DNA of 64,000 nucleotides from Streptomyces chryseus (GCF_014650755.1 NZ_BMVO01000015.1:62001-126000), one strand, 5' to 3'. Positions 34,477-44,188 are shown, counted from the stretch's first letter. Translations and numbers: made by a program. Notes: generated by a model not told the origin, from the sequence alone.

Positions 34477-36447
34477 CTACTTCCCCTCGGCCTCGGCCGC
34501 CGCGTTGATCGCGGACAGCGAGCGCCGCACCTGGTTACGGTCCGTGGTGTACCAGAAGTCCGGCAGTGACGCCCGCAGGTAGCTGCCGTACCGTGCGTTC
34601 GCCAGCCTCGGGTCGAGCACGGCGACGACACCGCGGTCCCCCGAGGCCCGTACGAGCCGTCCCGCGCCCTGGGCCATCAGGAGCGCCGCATGCGTGGCCG
34701 CGACGGCCATGAAGCCGTTGCCCCCGGCCTCCTCGACCGCCTTCTGGCGGGCGCTCATCAGCGGATCGTCCGGGCGGGGGAACGGAATCCGGTCCATGAC
34801 CACGAGCTGGCAGCTCGGCCCCGGCACATCCACGCCCTGCCAGAGCGACAGCGTGCCGAACAGGCACGTCTTCGGGTCCGCCGCGAAGTTCTTGATCAGC
34901 TCGCCGACCGTTTCCTCGCCCTGGAGCAGGATCGGCATGTCGAGCCGGCCGCGCAGCTCCTCGGCCGCCGCCTTCGCCGCCCGCATGGACGAGAAGAGTC
35001 CCAGCGTCCGGCCCCCGGCCGCCTCGACGAGCTCGGACAGCTCGTCCATCATGTCGCCCCGTGAACCCTCACGGCCCGGGGTGGCCAGCTGGCGGGCGAC
35101 GTACAGGATCCCCTGCTTCGGGTAGTCGAAGGGCGAGCCGACGTCGAGTCCCTTCCAGACCGGGACGTCCTCCCCCTCGGTCCCCTCCGGGGACAGCCCG
35201 AGGGAGGCGCCCACGCCGTTGAAGTCGCCGCCGAGCTTGAGCGTGGCGGAGGTCAGGACGACGGACCTCTCGCTGAAGAGCTTCTCGCGCAGCAGCCCGG
35301 ACACCGACAGCGGGGCGACGCGCAGGGAGGCGCCGTACCGGTCGTGCCGCTCGAACCAGACGACGTCGTACTCGGAACCGTTGGCGATCCGCTCGGCGAC
35401 GCCGTGGACGCTCTCGACGGCCGCGAGCGCCTGCTTGCGTACGGCGTCCTCGTCCTGGACGGACTTGTCGCGGGTCGAGCCGATGGCGGAGATGACGTTA
35501 CGGGCGGCGTCCCGCAGCGCCATGAGGGCGTACCCGAGGTCCTCGGGGATCTCCACGAGACGCCCGGGGAGCGCGAGCTCCATGATTCGCTCGAAGGACT
35601 CGGCGGCCGTCTGGAGGGCGTCGGCGGCCTTCTCGTTCACCAGCTTGGCCGCGCGACGGACCGCCCGGTTGACCTGGCCGGGGCTGAGCTCGCCGGTCGC
35701 GACCCCGGTCACCCGCGAGACCAGCTCGTGCGCCTCGTCGACGATCAGCACCTCGTGCTGCGGGAGCACCGGGGCGCCCTCGATGGCGTCGATGGCCAGC
35801 AGGGCGTGGTTGGTCACGACCACGTCGGCGAGCTTGGCGCGCTCGCGGGCCGCCTCCGCGAAGCACTCCGCGCCGTACGCGCACTTCGAGGCGCCGAGGC
35901 ACTCGCGGGAGGAGACGGAGACCTGCCCCCAGGCGCGGTCGGAGACGCCGGGGGTGAGGTCGTCGCGGTCGCCCGTCTCGGTCTCGTCCGCCCAGTCCCG
36001 CATGCGCAGGAGGTCCTGGCCGAGCTTGCTGGTCGGCGCGGCGGCTTCGAACTGGTCGAAGAGACCGTCGTCTTCTTCCTGCGGCACGCCCTCGTGCAGC
36101 CGGTGCAGGCAGAGGTAGTTCGACCGCCCCTTGAGCATGGCGAACTCGGGGCGCCGGCGCAGCAGCGGATGCAGCGCCTCGACCGTACGAGGGAGATCAC
36201 GCTCCACGAGCTGGCGCTGGAGGGCCAGGGTCGCCGTCGCCACGACGACGCGCTCGCCGTGGGCCAGGGCCGGCACCAGGTAGCCGAGGGACTTTCCGGT
36301 GCCGGTGCCGGCCTGGACGAGCAGGTGGGAATTGTCGTCGATGGCTCCGGCCACGGCCTCGGTCATGGCGACCTGGCCGGGCCGCTCCGTGCCGCCGACG
36401 GCGGTGACGGCGGCATGGAGGAGCTCGGGGAGTGAGGGCTTCGTCAT
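34477..36447 (-). CDS. dinG: ATP-dependent DNA helicase, DinG/XPD-like
   Basis: 656 residues of SF2. Motif I is QAGTGTGKSLGYLVP and motif II VDEAHELVSR. Motif VI-like MAQGAGRLVRASGDRG lies near the C-terminus. Four cysteines between motifs I and II (YLCLHRL, then RECLGASKCAYGAECF) form the iron-sulphur site of DinG/XPD/RAD3 helicases. It unwinds 5'-3' and can clear R-loops or G-quadruplexes. The neighbouring lexA suggests a repair role, though I see no clear SOS box in front of this gene. Confidence 0.9.
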   Translation of the reverse strand: MTKPSLPELLHAAVTAVGGTERPGQVAMTEAVAGAIDDNSHLLVQAGTGTGKSLGYLVPALAHGERVVVATATLALQRQLVERDLPRTVEALHPLLRRRPEFAMLKGRSNYLCLHRLHEGVPQEEDDGLFDQFEAAAPTSKLGQDLLRMRDWADETETGDRDDLTPGVSDRAWGQVSVSSRECLGASKCAYGAECFAEAARERAKLADVVVTNHALLAIDAIEGAPVLPQHEVLIVDEAHELVSRVTGVATGELSPGQVNRAVRRAAKLVNEKAADALQTAAESFERIMELALPGRLVEIPEDLGYALMALRDAARNVISAIGSTRDKSVQDEDAVRKQALAAVESVHGVAERIANGSEYDVVWFERHDRYGASLRVAPLSVSGLLREKLFSERSVVLTSATLKLGGDFNGVGASLGLSPEGTEGEDVPVWKGLDVGSPFDYPKQGILYVARQLATPGREGSRGDMMDELSELVEAAGGRTLGLFSSMRAAKAAAEELRGRLDMPILLQGEETVGELIKNFAADPKTCLFGTLSLWQGVDVPGPSCQLVVMDRIPFPRPDDPLMSARQKAVEEAGGNGFMAVAATHAALLMAQGAGRLVRASGDRGVVAVLDPRLANARYGSYLRASLPDFWYTTDRNQVRRSLSAINAAAEAEGK

Positions 36448-36502
36448 AGCCCGTCCAGCCTACGGGGCACCACTGACAACCCGGGTCGCACCGGTGACGG
36501 CG

Positions 36503-38374
36503 TCAGGACGGGTGGAGCGGGTTGGGGACGGTTCCGTGCACGGCGGCGTGCGGGCGGTTGGGCCGGTCCCGGTAGCCGTCGAGGTGCAGGCGGTTGCGGT
36601 TGAGGCACAGCCGCTCGATCCGCGGAGTGAGCAGGTCGAAGATCTCGTACCGCTCCTTGAGCTCGGGAAAGCGTGCCTGGTGCCGGAGGATTTCTGCCCG
36701 TACGAGTGACCAGAAGTCGTTCTCGGGAACGCCCAGTTGTTCCTCGCACAGAGGAGCCAGATAGCGGAATACGCCGACGAACAGACCGGAATGGATGAAC
36801 TGCGTCAGGAAGGCGGGAGGCTCGGTCAGCAGCACCTCGCGCACGTCGTCGGGCATGGAGTCGTGCTCGGGAAGGGGCCGCGCGCTCACGTTCACGTCGT
36901 CGACGAAGTCCTTGATCGCGAGCCGCACCGGGATGTCGTGATCGTCGAACACGACGATGGCGTTCTCGCCGTGCGGGGAGAAGACCGTGCCGTAGCGGTA
37001 CAGGAAGTGCAGCAGCGGCGGCAGCATCGCGGCGAACAGCCGCTGGAGCCACACGGCCGGCCCAAGGCCCGAGCGGTCGACGAGCTCCGCGGTGAAGGCA
37101 CGCCCCTCGGGGTCCGTGTGGAGGAGGGACGCGAGCGTACGGGCGCGCTCCCCGGGGGCCAGCCGCCCGGTGAGCGGCTCGCGCCAGATCGCGCCGAGCA
37201 GTTCCTTGTACTGGTAGGGCACCTCGGGGAGGCCGTCGTACAGGGGGTGCTCGACGGCGACGGAGGCGACTTCCCCGAGGAGGATCACTCCGCACTCGTC
37301 GCGCAGGAAGGGGTCGCCGTCCCGCAGGCCGTGCACCCAGGCGGTGACGGCCGGCGCCGCCAGGGTGCGCTCGGTGGGCAGTCCGCGCCAGACCAGTGTG
37401 TTCAGGACGGCGAGCGGCAGTTTGACCGTGTGCCGGTCGGGACGGCTCGTGTTGAGGAAGGTGCGGATCGACTGCTGAGGCAGACGTACGTCGCCGTCGG
37501 TGGGCAGCGGCACGATGGCGCCCTGGGCGACGGCGGGCCCGAAGAGCGGCAGCACCACTTCGTCCCACTGCCACGGGTGCACGGGCAGGTAGAGGTACCG
37601 CGCCGGGTCCAGGTCGCGGGCGCGCAGTGCGGCGGCGAAGGACTCGCGGGTGGGGGCGTCGAGCTCACGCGCGTAGAGATGTTCGGGCGTGGCGAGTAAC
37701 GGGACGCCGCGATAGCCGGCGATCTCCGTGCTGACGGCGATCCAGGGAAGCGTGGCCGGGGTACGGGCCTCGGGGGCCCAGCGGGCGGTGTCGGTGGCGG
37801 AGAAGCCGAGGCGGCCCTTGTTCAGGACGAGCCAGGGGTGTCCGGTCTGGTGCCCTTCGAGTTCCGCGTAGCCGAGGTCGGCGAGGTGCGCGGCGGACAC
37901 GGCGGTGTGGTCGAGGCGGGCGTCGGCGGCCAGGGTGCCGCTCAGCTCGCGGATGAGGTGGCCGAGGGTGGCGCCGTCGAGTGCGAGCAGGCGGTGGGCG
38001 CGGACCAGGAAGCGGAGCGGGTCCCCGAACGGCAGGCTCCCGGGGTCCGCGTCGGCGGCCTCGTCCTCGGCTGCGCCCTCGCGGGTTCCGGCGTCGCGCT
38101 CGCGGATCTCGATCGTGTCGGGGTGCACCCGCCAGCTGCCGTACGCCCCGCGCGCCGCCCGGAACGCGAGGGTCGCGCCGTCGTCGAGCAGGAGGGTGTG
38201 ACGGTCGCCGGGTGGCTGCGGGACCGGTTCGATGATCTCCTCGTACGCGAACTCGCCGAGCATCTTGGCGAGGAGGCGACGCGCTGCCCGGTTCCAGGTG
38301 CCCGGTTTCAGCTCGGGCGGGGCGAGCAGCGGGAGCGAGTCCTCGAAGTCATGGGCGACGGCGGGCTTCGGCAC
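36503..38374 (-). CDS. NRPS-independent siderophore synthetase (IucA/IucC family), copy A
   Basis: 623 residues. NIS synthetases adenylate a carboxylate and couple it to an amine, as in aerobactin, rhizobactin 1021 or desferrioxamine assembly. Family blocks include GHQTGHPWLVLNKGRLGFS, VHPWQWDEVVLPLF, ATP-contacting RTFLNTSRPDRHTVKLPLAVLNT, and the FhuF-like C-terminal VFRYLAPLCEEQLG. It ends RPHAAVHGTVPNPLHPS. The start GTG 38374 follows GAGGAG. It is the last gene of the operon (41140 to 36503). Confidence 0.9.
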   Translation of the reverse strand: MPKPAVAHDFEDSLPLLAPPELKPGTWNRAARRLLAKMLGEFAYEEIIEPVPQPPGDRHTLLLDDGATLAFRAARGAYGSWRVHPDTIEIRERDAGTREGAAEDEAADADPGSLPFGDPLRFLVRAHRLLALDGATLGHLIRELSGTLAADARLDHTAVSAAHLADLGYAELEGHQTGHPWLVLNKGRLGFSATDTARWAPEARTPATLPWIAVSTEIAGYRGVPLLATPEHLYARELDAPTRESFAAALRARDLDPARYLYLPVHPWQWDEVVLPLFGPAVAQGAIVPLPTDGDVRLPQQSIRTFLNTSRPDRHTVKLPLAVLNTLVWRGLPTERTLAAPAVTAWVHGLRDGDPFLRDECGVILLGEVASVAVEHPLYDGLPEVPYQYKELLGAIWREPLTGRLAPGERARTLASLLHTDPEGRAFTAELVDRSGLGPAVWLQRLFAAMLPPLLHFLYRYGTVFSPHGENAIVVFDDHDIPVRLAIKDFVDDVNVSARPLPEHDSMPDDVREVLLTEPPAFLTQFIHSGLFVGVFRYLAPLCEEQLGVPENDFWSLVRAEILRHQARFPELKERYEIFDLLTPRIERLCLNRNRLHLDGYRDRPNRPHAAVHGTVPNPLHPS

Positions 38375-38434
38375 GGGGACTCCTCGGGGTGGAACCCAGT
38401 CGGGGCGAGCGGTGTATGAGAAGGAGCGGGTTGA

Positions 38435-39160
38435 TCACAGCAGGTTTCGCAGGGCGCGGTCGCGGACCATGAGCGCGGCCCGTTTGTCGGGGAGGTCGAG
38501 TTCCGCTGAGAAGCGGAAGCCGGCCCCGAGGAAGGCGGAGACGGAGGGGGCGTTGCGGATGTCCGGTTCGGCGACGACACGTGCGCAGGCGGGGCGGTGG
38601 TCGAGTACGAGGTCGGCGACGGCTCTGAGGAGGGTCGTGCCGAGACCGCGGCCGCGGTCGGCGACGCCGCCGACGAGGAGGTGGACACCGGTGTCGTTCG
38701 GGCGGGCCGGATAGTGGCGGGCCAGCGGGTCGAGGTCGGCGCGGTAGATCTCCCAGTAGCTCATGGGCACGCCGGCCAGTACGCCGAGACAGGGTGCGCT
38801 GCGGCCGTCACCGTCGAGCTGGGGGCGCAGGTGGGCGGCGGTGACGTCTTCCGGACCCGCCAGTTCCCAGAACGCGGCGACGGCCGGATCGTTCATCCAC
38901 CGGCTGATGAGCGGCAGGTCCCGTTCGATGCGTACGGGCACGAGCTGGAACGGGCCCGCTTCGGTGGGGACGGGGCCCCAGTCGGCGGGGGCGTCGAGGA
39001 GGCGGCCGGCGGCGGGCCCGGGGGCTGCCGCCGGCGTGTCGTCACCGAACAGCGCGATGAGCTCGTCGGTCAGCCGCAGGTCGAGGGTGTCCTCGGTGCT
39101 GGATCCGGCGCGGGGAGCGGAGTTGGTTCCTGCGTCGGTGCTCGCATCGGTGGGAGGCAC
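38435..39160 (-). CDS. GNAT acyltransferase of siderophore operon (RhbD/IucB/MbtK-like)
   Basis: 241 residues starting at GTG 39160 after GAGGAG. The domain has RDLPLISRWMNDPAVAAFWELAGP, SYWEIYRADLDPLARHYP, VGGVADRGRGLGTTLLRAV (acyl-CoA loop) and RVVAEPDIRNAPSVSAFLGAGF. This is the pattern of siderophore N-acyltransferases that acylate a hydroxylamine to give a hydroxamate. The hydroxylase that would make its usual substrate is not in the operon. The first 60 residues are a Ser/Ala/Pro-rich extension. It lies between the two synthetase genes. Confidence 0.87.
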   Translation of the reverse strand: MPPTDASTDAGTNSAPRAGSSTEDTLDLRLTDELIALFGDDTPAAAPGPAAGRLLDAPADWGPVPTEAGPFQLVPVRIERDLPLISRWMNDPAVAAFWELAGPEDVTAAHLRPQLDGDGRSAPCLGVLAGVPMSYWEIYRADLDPLARHYPARPNDTGVHLLVGGVADRGRGLGTTLLRAVADLVLDHRPACARVVAEPDIRNAPSVSAFLGAGFRFSAELDLPDKRAALMVRDRALRNLL

Positions 39161-39200
39161 GGCGACGCTCCTCTCAGCAGTTCGGTCGGGGCACGTTCCT

Positions 39201-41111
39201 TCAGGTGCGAAGGGGGTTGGCGATGGTGACGTACACGGACTGGGTGTCGACGGGGCCTTCGAGCTCGTCGAGACCGTGCAGACGGGTGAGCAGGTTGGCC
39301 TTGCAGCGGAGGCTGGGGGTCTCCAGGAGCTGTGCGGGCAGCGGGGAGCCGAGTGCGGTGCTCTTGCCGAGGAACTGGCGGAAGGCGGCGATCAGCACGC
39401 GTTCGTCGGCGAGCCGTTCGGCGCCGAACGCTCCGATGAGGCCGAGGACGTTGTTGATGCCGAGGTAGTACGCGAAGCGTTCGTCGGTGACGGCGTCGGG
39501 GACGAAGGTGTCGCTGATGGCGCCGATGCCGGGGAGGCGGCGTTCGAGCCGGTCCCGGTGCGACTCGCGGAAGTAGTAGCCCTGGTTGTCGCGGTAGCGG
39601 CCGCCGACGGGCCAGCCGTCGGGGTCGAGCAGCACCAGGGTGTTCTGCTGGTGCGCCTCCAGTGCGACCCCCGCCGTGCCGTCCAGCCAGAGCACCGGGC
39701 GTACGACGTGGTCGAGGTAGCGCAGGAACCACTCGGCGGCGACGGCTCCGGTGGGCCGGCCGGTCCGGGCGGCGAGCCGGGCGACGACGTCGGCGAGCCG
39801 GGAGTGCATGCCGGTGCGGCCCGGCCAGGGGCGCGGGGCGGTGAGTCCGGCGATGCAGACGGCGTCGTCGGAGGGGCCGAACGGGTTGTGGCGCAGCAGA
39901 GCGTCGAGTCCGGGCACCGGTTCGCCGTCCACGGTGTCGACGGCGAGCCACGCCGGGTCCCGGACGATGTCGAAGCCGGGGTGGGCGGACTGCCATTCCT
40001 CGGCCAGCCCGGCGCGCAGGAGGCGGTGGACCTCGACGCCGCGGTGGAGTTCCTTGCGGAGGTTCTCACGGCGGGAGTTGGTGATGCGTACGCCGAGGGA
40101 GAGCTTGAGCATGACGGGGGCGCCGGGGCGGTGCACGGTCCGGACGGAGGAGGTGGGGTGCCACCGGGCGCCGTGCGGGCCGAGGTCGTGGAGGAGTCCC
40201 TGCTCCAGGAGTGCCGCGACGGCGGGCCGGTGCCGGAGCTCGCGGGCCTGCCACGGGTGGAGGGGCAGCGGGACCGTGCCGTCGGGCAGGCGCAGACCCT
40301 CGGCGAGGCGGACGGCGAGTTGCTCGACGGGTACGGTGCGGCCGCGCTCGGTCCAGGCGGAGTCCTCGGCCAGTACGGACCGGTCGACAGCCATCCAGTG
40401 GAGCGGGAAGGAGCCGTGCAGCTCCGGCGAGTAGAGCTGCGCTTCGGCGTCGGAGAGCCCCTCGCGGCTCTTGGGGGTGGGGTGCAGCGGATGTCCGAGA
40501 AGGAGTGACTGTTCGGCGCTGAGAAACAGGTCCGCCTCTTCGGCGGGACCGGGGTGCGCGCGCCGCTCGGCGATGAACCGGGTGGTGCGCCGGACGGAGT
40601 CGGCGACCCTGCCGACCAGGTCCGCGCCTTCGCGCTGCCCCGCCTCGCGGCCGAGGAGTGCCGCGACCGTGACGGCGTCGGCGGGCGGCGCCCCCTTCGG
40701 GCCGCCCTCCAGTGACGGCATGCCGAAGCGGTGCCATCCGCCGGCCGACCAGTAGCGGACGGGGACCAGCAGGGCGGTTCCGCTGGCGTCGAGCGGGACG
40801 CGGAGGGTCGGCCCCTGGGGCCGGGGGAAGTCCTTCTCCCGGATCCAGCACCTCAGCAGGTTCTCCACGGCCGCCGCCTCCGCGGCCGTGTGCGGATCGG
40901 GGTGGTCCAGCAGATCCTCCGCGGCGGCCGGATCCGGACCCGCTGTCTGCGGGCGCCCGGACGCGCGCTGCTCCTCGTGGGGGCTGCCCTTCTGCCGGGG
41001 CACCTTGGCCTCGTCGAGCGCGAGGGGGCGGTGCGCGGGGCCCTGTCCTCGGTCGTGGGCGCTGGGACGGTCGTCGGCCTCGGACGCGTCGGATGCGGGG
41101 GTGGGGTTCAC
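39201..41111 (-). CDS. NRPS-independent siderophore synthetase (IucA/IucC family), copy B
   Basis: 636 residues. Blocks parallel copy A: LLGHPLHPTPKSREGLS, VPLPLHPWQARELRH, TSSVRTVHRPGAPVMLKLSLGVRITNSRRENL, and a FhuF-like C-terminal region from EWFLRYLDHVVRPVLWLDG onward, ending SVYVTIANPLRT. The N-terminal ~55 residues are charged and disordered. The start GTG 41111 follows AAGGAAG; the open frame to 41237 would overlap the aminotransferase gene. Two different NIS synthetases suggest two successive condensations, probably on citrate or another dicarboxylate. Confidence 0.9.
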   Translation of the reverse strand: MNPTPASDASEADDRPSAHDRGQGPAHRPLALDEAKVPRQKGSPHEEQRASGRPQTAGPDPAAAEDLLDHPDPHTAAEAAAVENLLRCWIREKDFPRPQGPTLRVPLDASGTALLVPVRYWSAGGWHRFGMPSLEGGPKGAPPADAVTVAALLGREAGQREGADLVGRVADSVRRTTRFIAERRAHPGPAEEADLFLSAEQSLLLGHPLHPTPKSREGLSDAEAQLYSPELHGSFPLHWMAVDRSVLAEDSAWTERGRTVPVEQLAVRLAEGLRLPDGTVPLPLHPWQARELRHRPAVAALLEQGLLHDLGPHGARWHPTSSVRTVHRPGAPVMLKLSLGVRITNSRRENLRKELHRGVEVHRLLRAGLAEEWQSAHPGFDIVRDPAWLAVDTVDGEPVPGLDALLRHNPFGPSDDAVCIAGLTAPRPWPGRTGMHSRLADVVARLAARTGRPTGAVAAEWFLRYLDHVVRPVLWLDGTAGVALEAHQQNTLVLLDPDGWPVGGRYRDNQGYYFRESHRDRLERRLPGIGAISDTFVPDAVTDERFAYYLGINNVLGLIGAFGAERLADERVLIAAFRQFLGKSTALGSPLPAQLLETPSLRCKANLLTRLHGLDELEGPVDTQSVYVTIANPLRT

Positions 41112-41139
41112 GGGGTCTTCCTTGGGACGAGGTCCGGGG

Positions 41140-42558
41140 TCAGTTCGAAAGCCCGGTCTGTTGCCGGCGGTACGGGGAGCGTTCGGCGGCCGACAGGGCG
41201 TCGGCCAGACGGTCGAGGACCGCTGTGGCCTGTTCATCGGTGAGAGTGAGGGGAGGCAGCAGACGGACGACGCTCGAATGGCGCCCGCCGAGCTCGACGA
41301 TCAGTCCGCGCTCCAGGCACTCCTGCTGGACGGCGGCGGCCAGTGCGGGCGCCGCCGGGGGGACACCGGTGGACGTACGGACGCCGTCCTCCCGGCCCGT
41401 CCGGCGGCCCGCGCCGTCGGGGTCGGCCTCGGGGTCGACGAGTTCGACGCCGATCATCAAGCCCCGGCCGCGTACGTCCCCGATGCAAGGATGGTCGGCC
41501 GCGAGCCCCTGCAACCGGCCCGTCATGCGTGCGCCGAGCACGGCGGCCCGCTCCGCGAGCCGGTTCTCGCGCACGTACGCCAAGGTGGCGGCGCCTGCCG
41601 CCATGGCGAGCTGGTTGCCTCGGAACGTTCCGGCGTGCGAGCCCGGCTCCCAGGCGTCGAGGTCGTCCCGGTAGACCACCACGGCCAGGGGAAGACTGCC
41701 GCCGATCGCCTTGGACATGACCATCACGTCGGGCACGATGCCGCTGTGCTCGACCGCCCAGAAGGTGCCGGTTCTGCCGACTCCGGTCTGCACCTCGTCG
41801 GCGATCAGTGGAATGGAGCGGTCCGCCGTGATCCGGCGCATCCGGCGCATCCAGTCGTCCGGAGCGGGAATCACCCCTCCCTCGCCCTGCACCGGTTCGA
41901 GGATCATCCCGGCCGGGGACGTCACGCCGCTCTTCGGGTCGTCGAGGAGGTTCTCCGTCCAGCGGGCGGAGAGTTCCGCGCCGCGTTCGCCGCCCGCGCC
42001 GAAGGGACACCGGTAGTCGTACGGGTAGGGCAGGCGCGTCACCCGTACGTCCTGCGCGCCGCCGGAGGCGTCGAGGGCCCCGGCCGTCATGCCGTGGTAC
42101 GCCCCGGTGAAGGCCAGCAGTCCGCTGCGGCCGGTGGCGGTGCGGACGAGCTTGAGCGCGGCTTCGACCGCGTCCGTGCCCGCCGGGCCGCAGAACTGCA
42201 CCCGGGCGTGGTCGGCGAGCTCGCGGGGCAGCGTCTCGAACAGCTCGGTGGTGAAGGCGTCCTTGACGGGGGTCGCGAGGTCCAGCACGTGGAGCGGCGC
42301 ACCCGAGTCGAGAACCTTCTTGACCGCTTCCAGGACCACCGGGTGGTTGTGACCGAGCGCCAGCGTCCCGGCGCCCGAGAGGCAGTCGAGATAGCGGCGC
42401 CCGTCCGCCCCCTCGATCGTCAGCCCCCGCGCGCGTACGGGCACGATGGGAAGGGACCGCGCGTACGTACGGGCGGAGGACTCGCGCAGCGACTGACGCC
42501 GCAGGATTCCCTCGTGAGCAGCGGTCAGCACCGCAGCGGCTGGTTCGGTCACGGCCAC
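41140..42558 (-). CDS. Diaminobutyrate-2-oxoglutarate aminotransferase-like (class III, PLP)
   Basis: 472 residues. The PLP-binding segment has LSGAGTLALGHNHP, CGPAGTDAVEAALKL, TGAYHGMTAG, ADEVQTGVGRTGTFWA and the Schiff-base Lys in MVMSKAIGGSLPLA. The closest architecture is the diaminobutyrate aminotransferase that begins rhizobactin-type siderophore pathways (RhbA), converting aspartate semialdehyde and glutamate to 2,4-diaminobutyrate. The start GTG 42558 follows GGGAGG; a second GTG two codons later is possible, and the open frame to 42690 is unsupported. It is the first gene of the operon, 28 bp before synthetase B. Confidence 0.85.
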   Translation of the reverse strand: MAVTEPAAAVLTAAHEGILRRQSLRESSARTYARSLPIVPVRARGLTIEGADGRRYLDCLSGAGTLALGHNHPVVLEAVKKVLDSGAPLHVLDLATPVKDAFTTELFETLPRELADHARVQFCGPAGTDAVEAALKLVRTATGRSGLLAFTGAYHGMTAGALDASGGAQDVRVTRLPYPYDYRCPFGAGGERGAELSARWTENLLDDPKSGVTSPAGMILEPVQGEGGVIPAPDDWMRRMRRITADRSIPLIADEVQTGVGRTGTFWAVEHSGIVPDVMVMSKAIGGSLPLAVVVYRDDLDAWEPGSHAGTFRGNQLAMAAGAATLAYVRENRLAERAAVLGARMTGRLQGLAADHPCIGDVRGRGLMIGVELVDPEADPDGAGRRTGREDGVRTSTGVPPAAPALAAAVQQECLERGLIVELGGRHSSVVRLLPPLTLTDEQATAVLDRLADALSAAERSPYRRQQTGLSN

Positions 42559-42872
42559 GTCTGTTGGTCCTCCCGCGGTGAAGCCTGCGTCGCGCGCACT
42601 GGTCTGTATGTCCGTGCCCGTCCGGGCCGGACGTCGACCCTGCGTCCCCCGTACGTACCAACGACGGTGGCGCCGGAGGATCACGGGCAATAAGAAGATC
42701 CTTACGTCGGGGGAACCGTGCCCCTGCCGCGCGCCGTCCCCATCGGCACCGGCATAGTGGGGACCGCGCTCCGGCCCGGCGCTCCGTCGCCGGGGTGCGC
42801 GATGCGCGCGCAGTTCGCAGAGTTCACATCAGTTCGCTGAAGAAGATTTCGAAGTCCCAGGGGGATCACGAC
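42559..42872. promoter_or_regulatory. Divergent region between siderophore operon and protease gene
   Basis: 314 bp that should hold both promoters. I looked for a DmdR/IdeR iron box (TTAGGTTAGGCTAACCTAA type) and see none. TAAGAAGATCCTTA at 42691-42704 has only 4-bp arms. No gene is seen. Confidence 0.45.
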
Positions 42873-44108
42873 ATGCGACCCATTCGCCCGACCAGCGCAG
42901 CACGTGGCGGGAGGAGCGCGCGTCGCCGAACCTCCCCCGTCCTCGCGGCTGTCGGCCTCGCCGCGGCCCTCGCCCTGACCGCCACCGCCTGCGGTCCGAG
43001 CGAGGACAACGCGGGCGGCGAGCCGAGCGCTCCCGCGGGCCAGGTCACCGGTGGGACCGACGGCAAGATCGTCATCCCCGACGATCTGAAGGACCGTCTG
43101 AAGGAGCACGGCGTCGACCTGGACAAGTGGAAGGGCGGCGCGTGGAAGGACTGGAGCAGGGACGACTGGCTCCGCGAGGCCGAGGACTACATCAACCCGA
43201 TCATCGAGGACCTCTGGGACGCGGACCGCATGCGGGACGCCGAGGAGCCCGACAGGCCGGTGGACAACGACATCTCCGGTGACGAGGGTGTCACCGACCC
43301 GACGCCCGCGCCGGTCCAGGCGCAGCCCGTGAAGTCGCCGTACACCGCCGGCACCCCCGAGGCGGGCAAGCTCTTCTTCGACGGGCCCGAGGGGGCGATG
43401 GTCTGCTCAGCGACCGTCGTCAAGGACCCGGCGCACCCCGGCAAGTCCAACATGGTGTGGACGGCCGGCCACTGCGTGCACGCCGGCAAGAAGGGCGGCT
43501 GGTACCGCAACATCGCCTTCGTGCCGTCGTACAACGACACCGGCAGGTCGGCGGCGGAGCTCGACGGCGCGCCCAAGAACGAGAAGGAGATCGCTCCGCA
43601 CGGTGTGTGGTGGGGCGACTGGGCGCAGACGTCCTCGCAGTGGATCGCCCAGGGCGGCCCGACCGGCGGCGAAGGCGCTCCGTACGACTTCGCGGTGCTG
43701 CACGTCACCCCGGAGAAGGGCAACCGCAAGTCCCTGGAGGAGACGGTCGGTTCGGCCCTTCCGGTGGAGTTCGACGCGCCCGCCGCGCCCGGCATCGCGA
43801 GCATGACGGCGACCGGTTACCCGGCCGCTCCGCCGTTCGACGGTCAGAAGCAGTTCCAGTGCGCGGACAAGCCGGGGCGCCTGTCCATCAGGGCCGGCGA
43901 GCCGACGATGTACCGCATCGGCTGCACCATGACCGGTGGTTCCTCCGGCGGCGGCTGGGCTGCCATCGGCCAGGACGGAAAGCCGGCGCTGGTCTCCAAC
44001 ACCTCGATCGGCCCGGTGACGGCCGGCTGGCTGGCCGGTCCGCGCCTGGGCAGGGAGGCCAAGGACATCTTCGACACGGTGAGCGGGAAGTTCGCCGACA
44101 AGTCGTAG
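42873..44108 (+). CDS. Lipoprotein trypsin-like serine protease
   Basis: 411 residues. The signal peptide ends in a lipobox (LTATAC near residue 40), so the protein is lipid-anchored outside the membrane. An acidic Asp/Trp-rich spacer precedes the chymotrypsin-like domain. The catalytic triad is His in VWTAGHC, Asp in APYDFAVLHV and Ser in MTGGSSGGGW, the V8/glutamyl-endopeptidase style. The start ATG 42873 follows AGGGGG. The open frame further upstream is ignored. Two hairpins follow. The target is unknown. Confidence 0.88.
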   Translation: MRPIRPTSAARGGRSARRRTSPVLAAVGLAAALALTATACGPSEDNAGGEPSAPAGQVTGGTDGKIVIPDDLKDRLKEHGVDLDKWKGGAWKDWSRDDWLREAEDYINPIIEDLWDADRMRDAEEPDRPVDNDISGDEGVTDPTPAPVQAQPVKSPYTAGTPEAGKLFFDGPEGAMVCSATVVKDPAHPGKSNMVWTAGHCVHAGKKGGWYRNIAFVPSYNDTGRSAAELDGAPKNEKEIAPHGVWWGDWAQTSSQWIAQGGPTGGEGAPYDFAVLHVTPEKGNRKSLEETVGSALPVEFDAPAAPGIASMTATGYPAAPPFDGQKQFQCADKPGRLSIRAGEPTMYRIGCTMTGGSSGGGWAAIGQDGKPALVSNTSIGPVTAGWLAGPRLGREAKDIFDTVSGKFADKS

Positions 44109-44129
44109 TGCGGCAGGTGACCGCAGGTC

Positions 44130-44159
44130 AGGGCCCTCGGCGTATGCGCCGGGGGCCCT
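44130..44159 (+). terminator. Terminator hairpin after protease gene
   Basis: A 13-bp stem (44130-44142 with 44147-44159, one mismatch) and a tetraloop, 21 bp past the stop. Confidence 0.7.
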
Positions 44160-44188
44160 TCCCTGTTCGCCGTTCACCGGGCCGAAGG

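Noticed and set aside
42691..42704. TAAGAAGATCCTTA as an iron (DmdR/IdeR) box
   Set aside because: Only 4-bp arms and a poor match to TTAGGTTAGGCTAACCTAA, so I report absence of a clear iron box instead.
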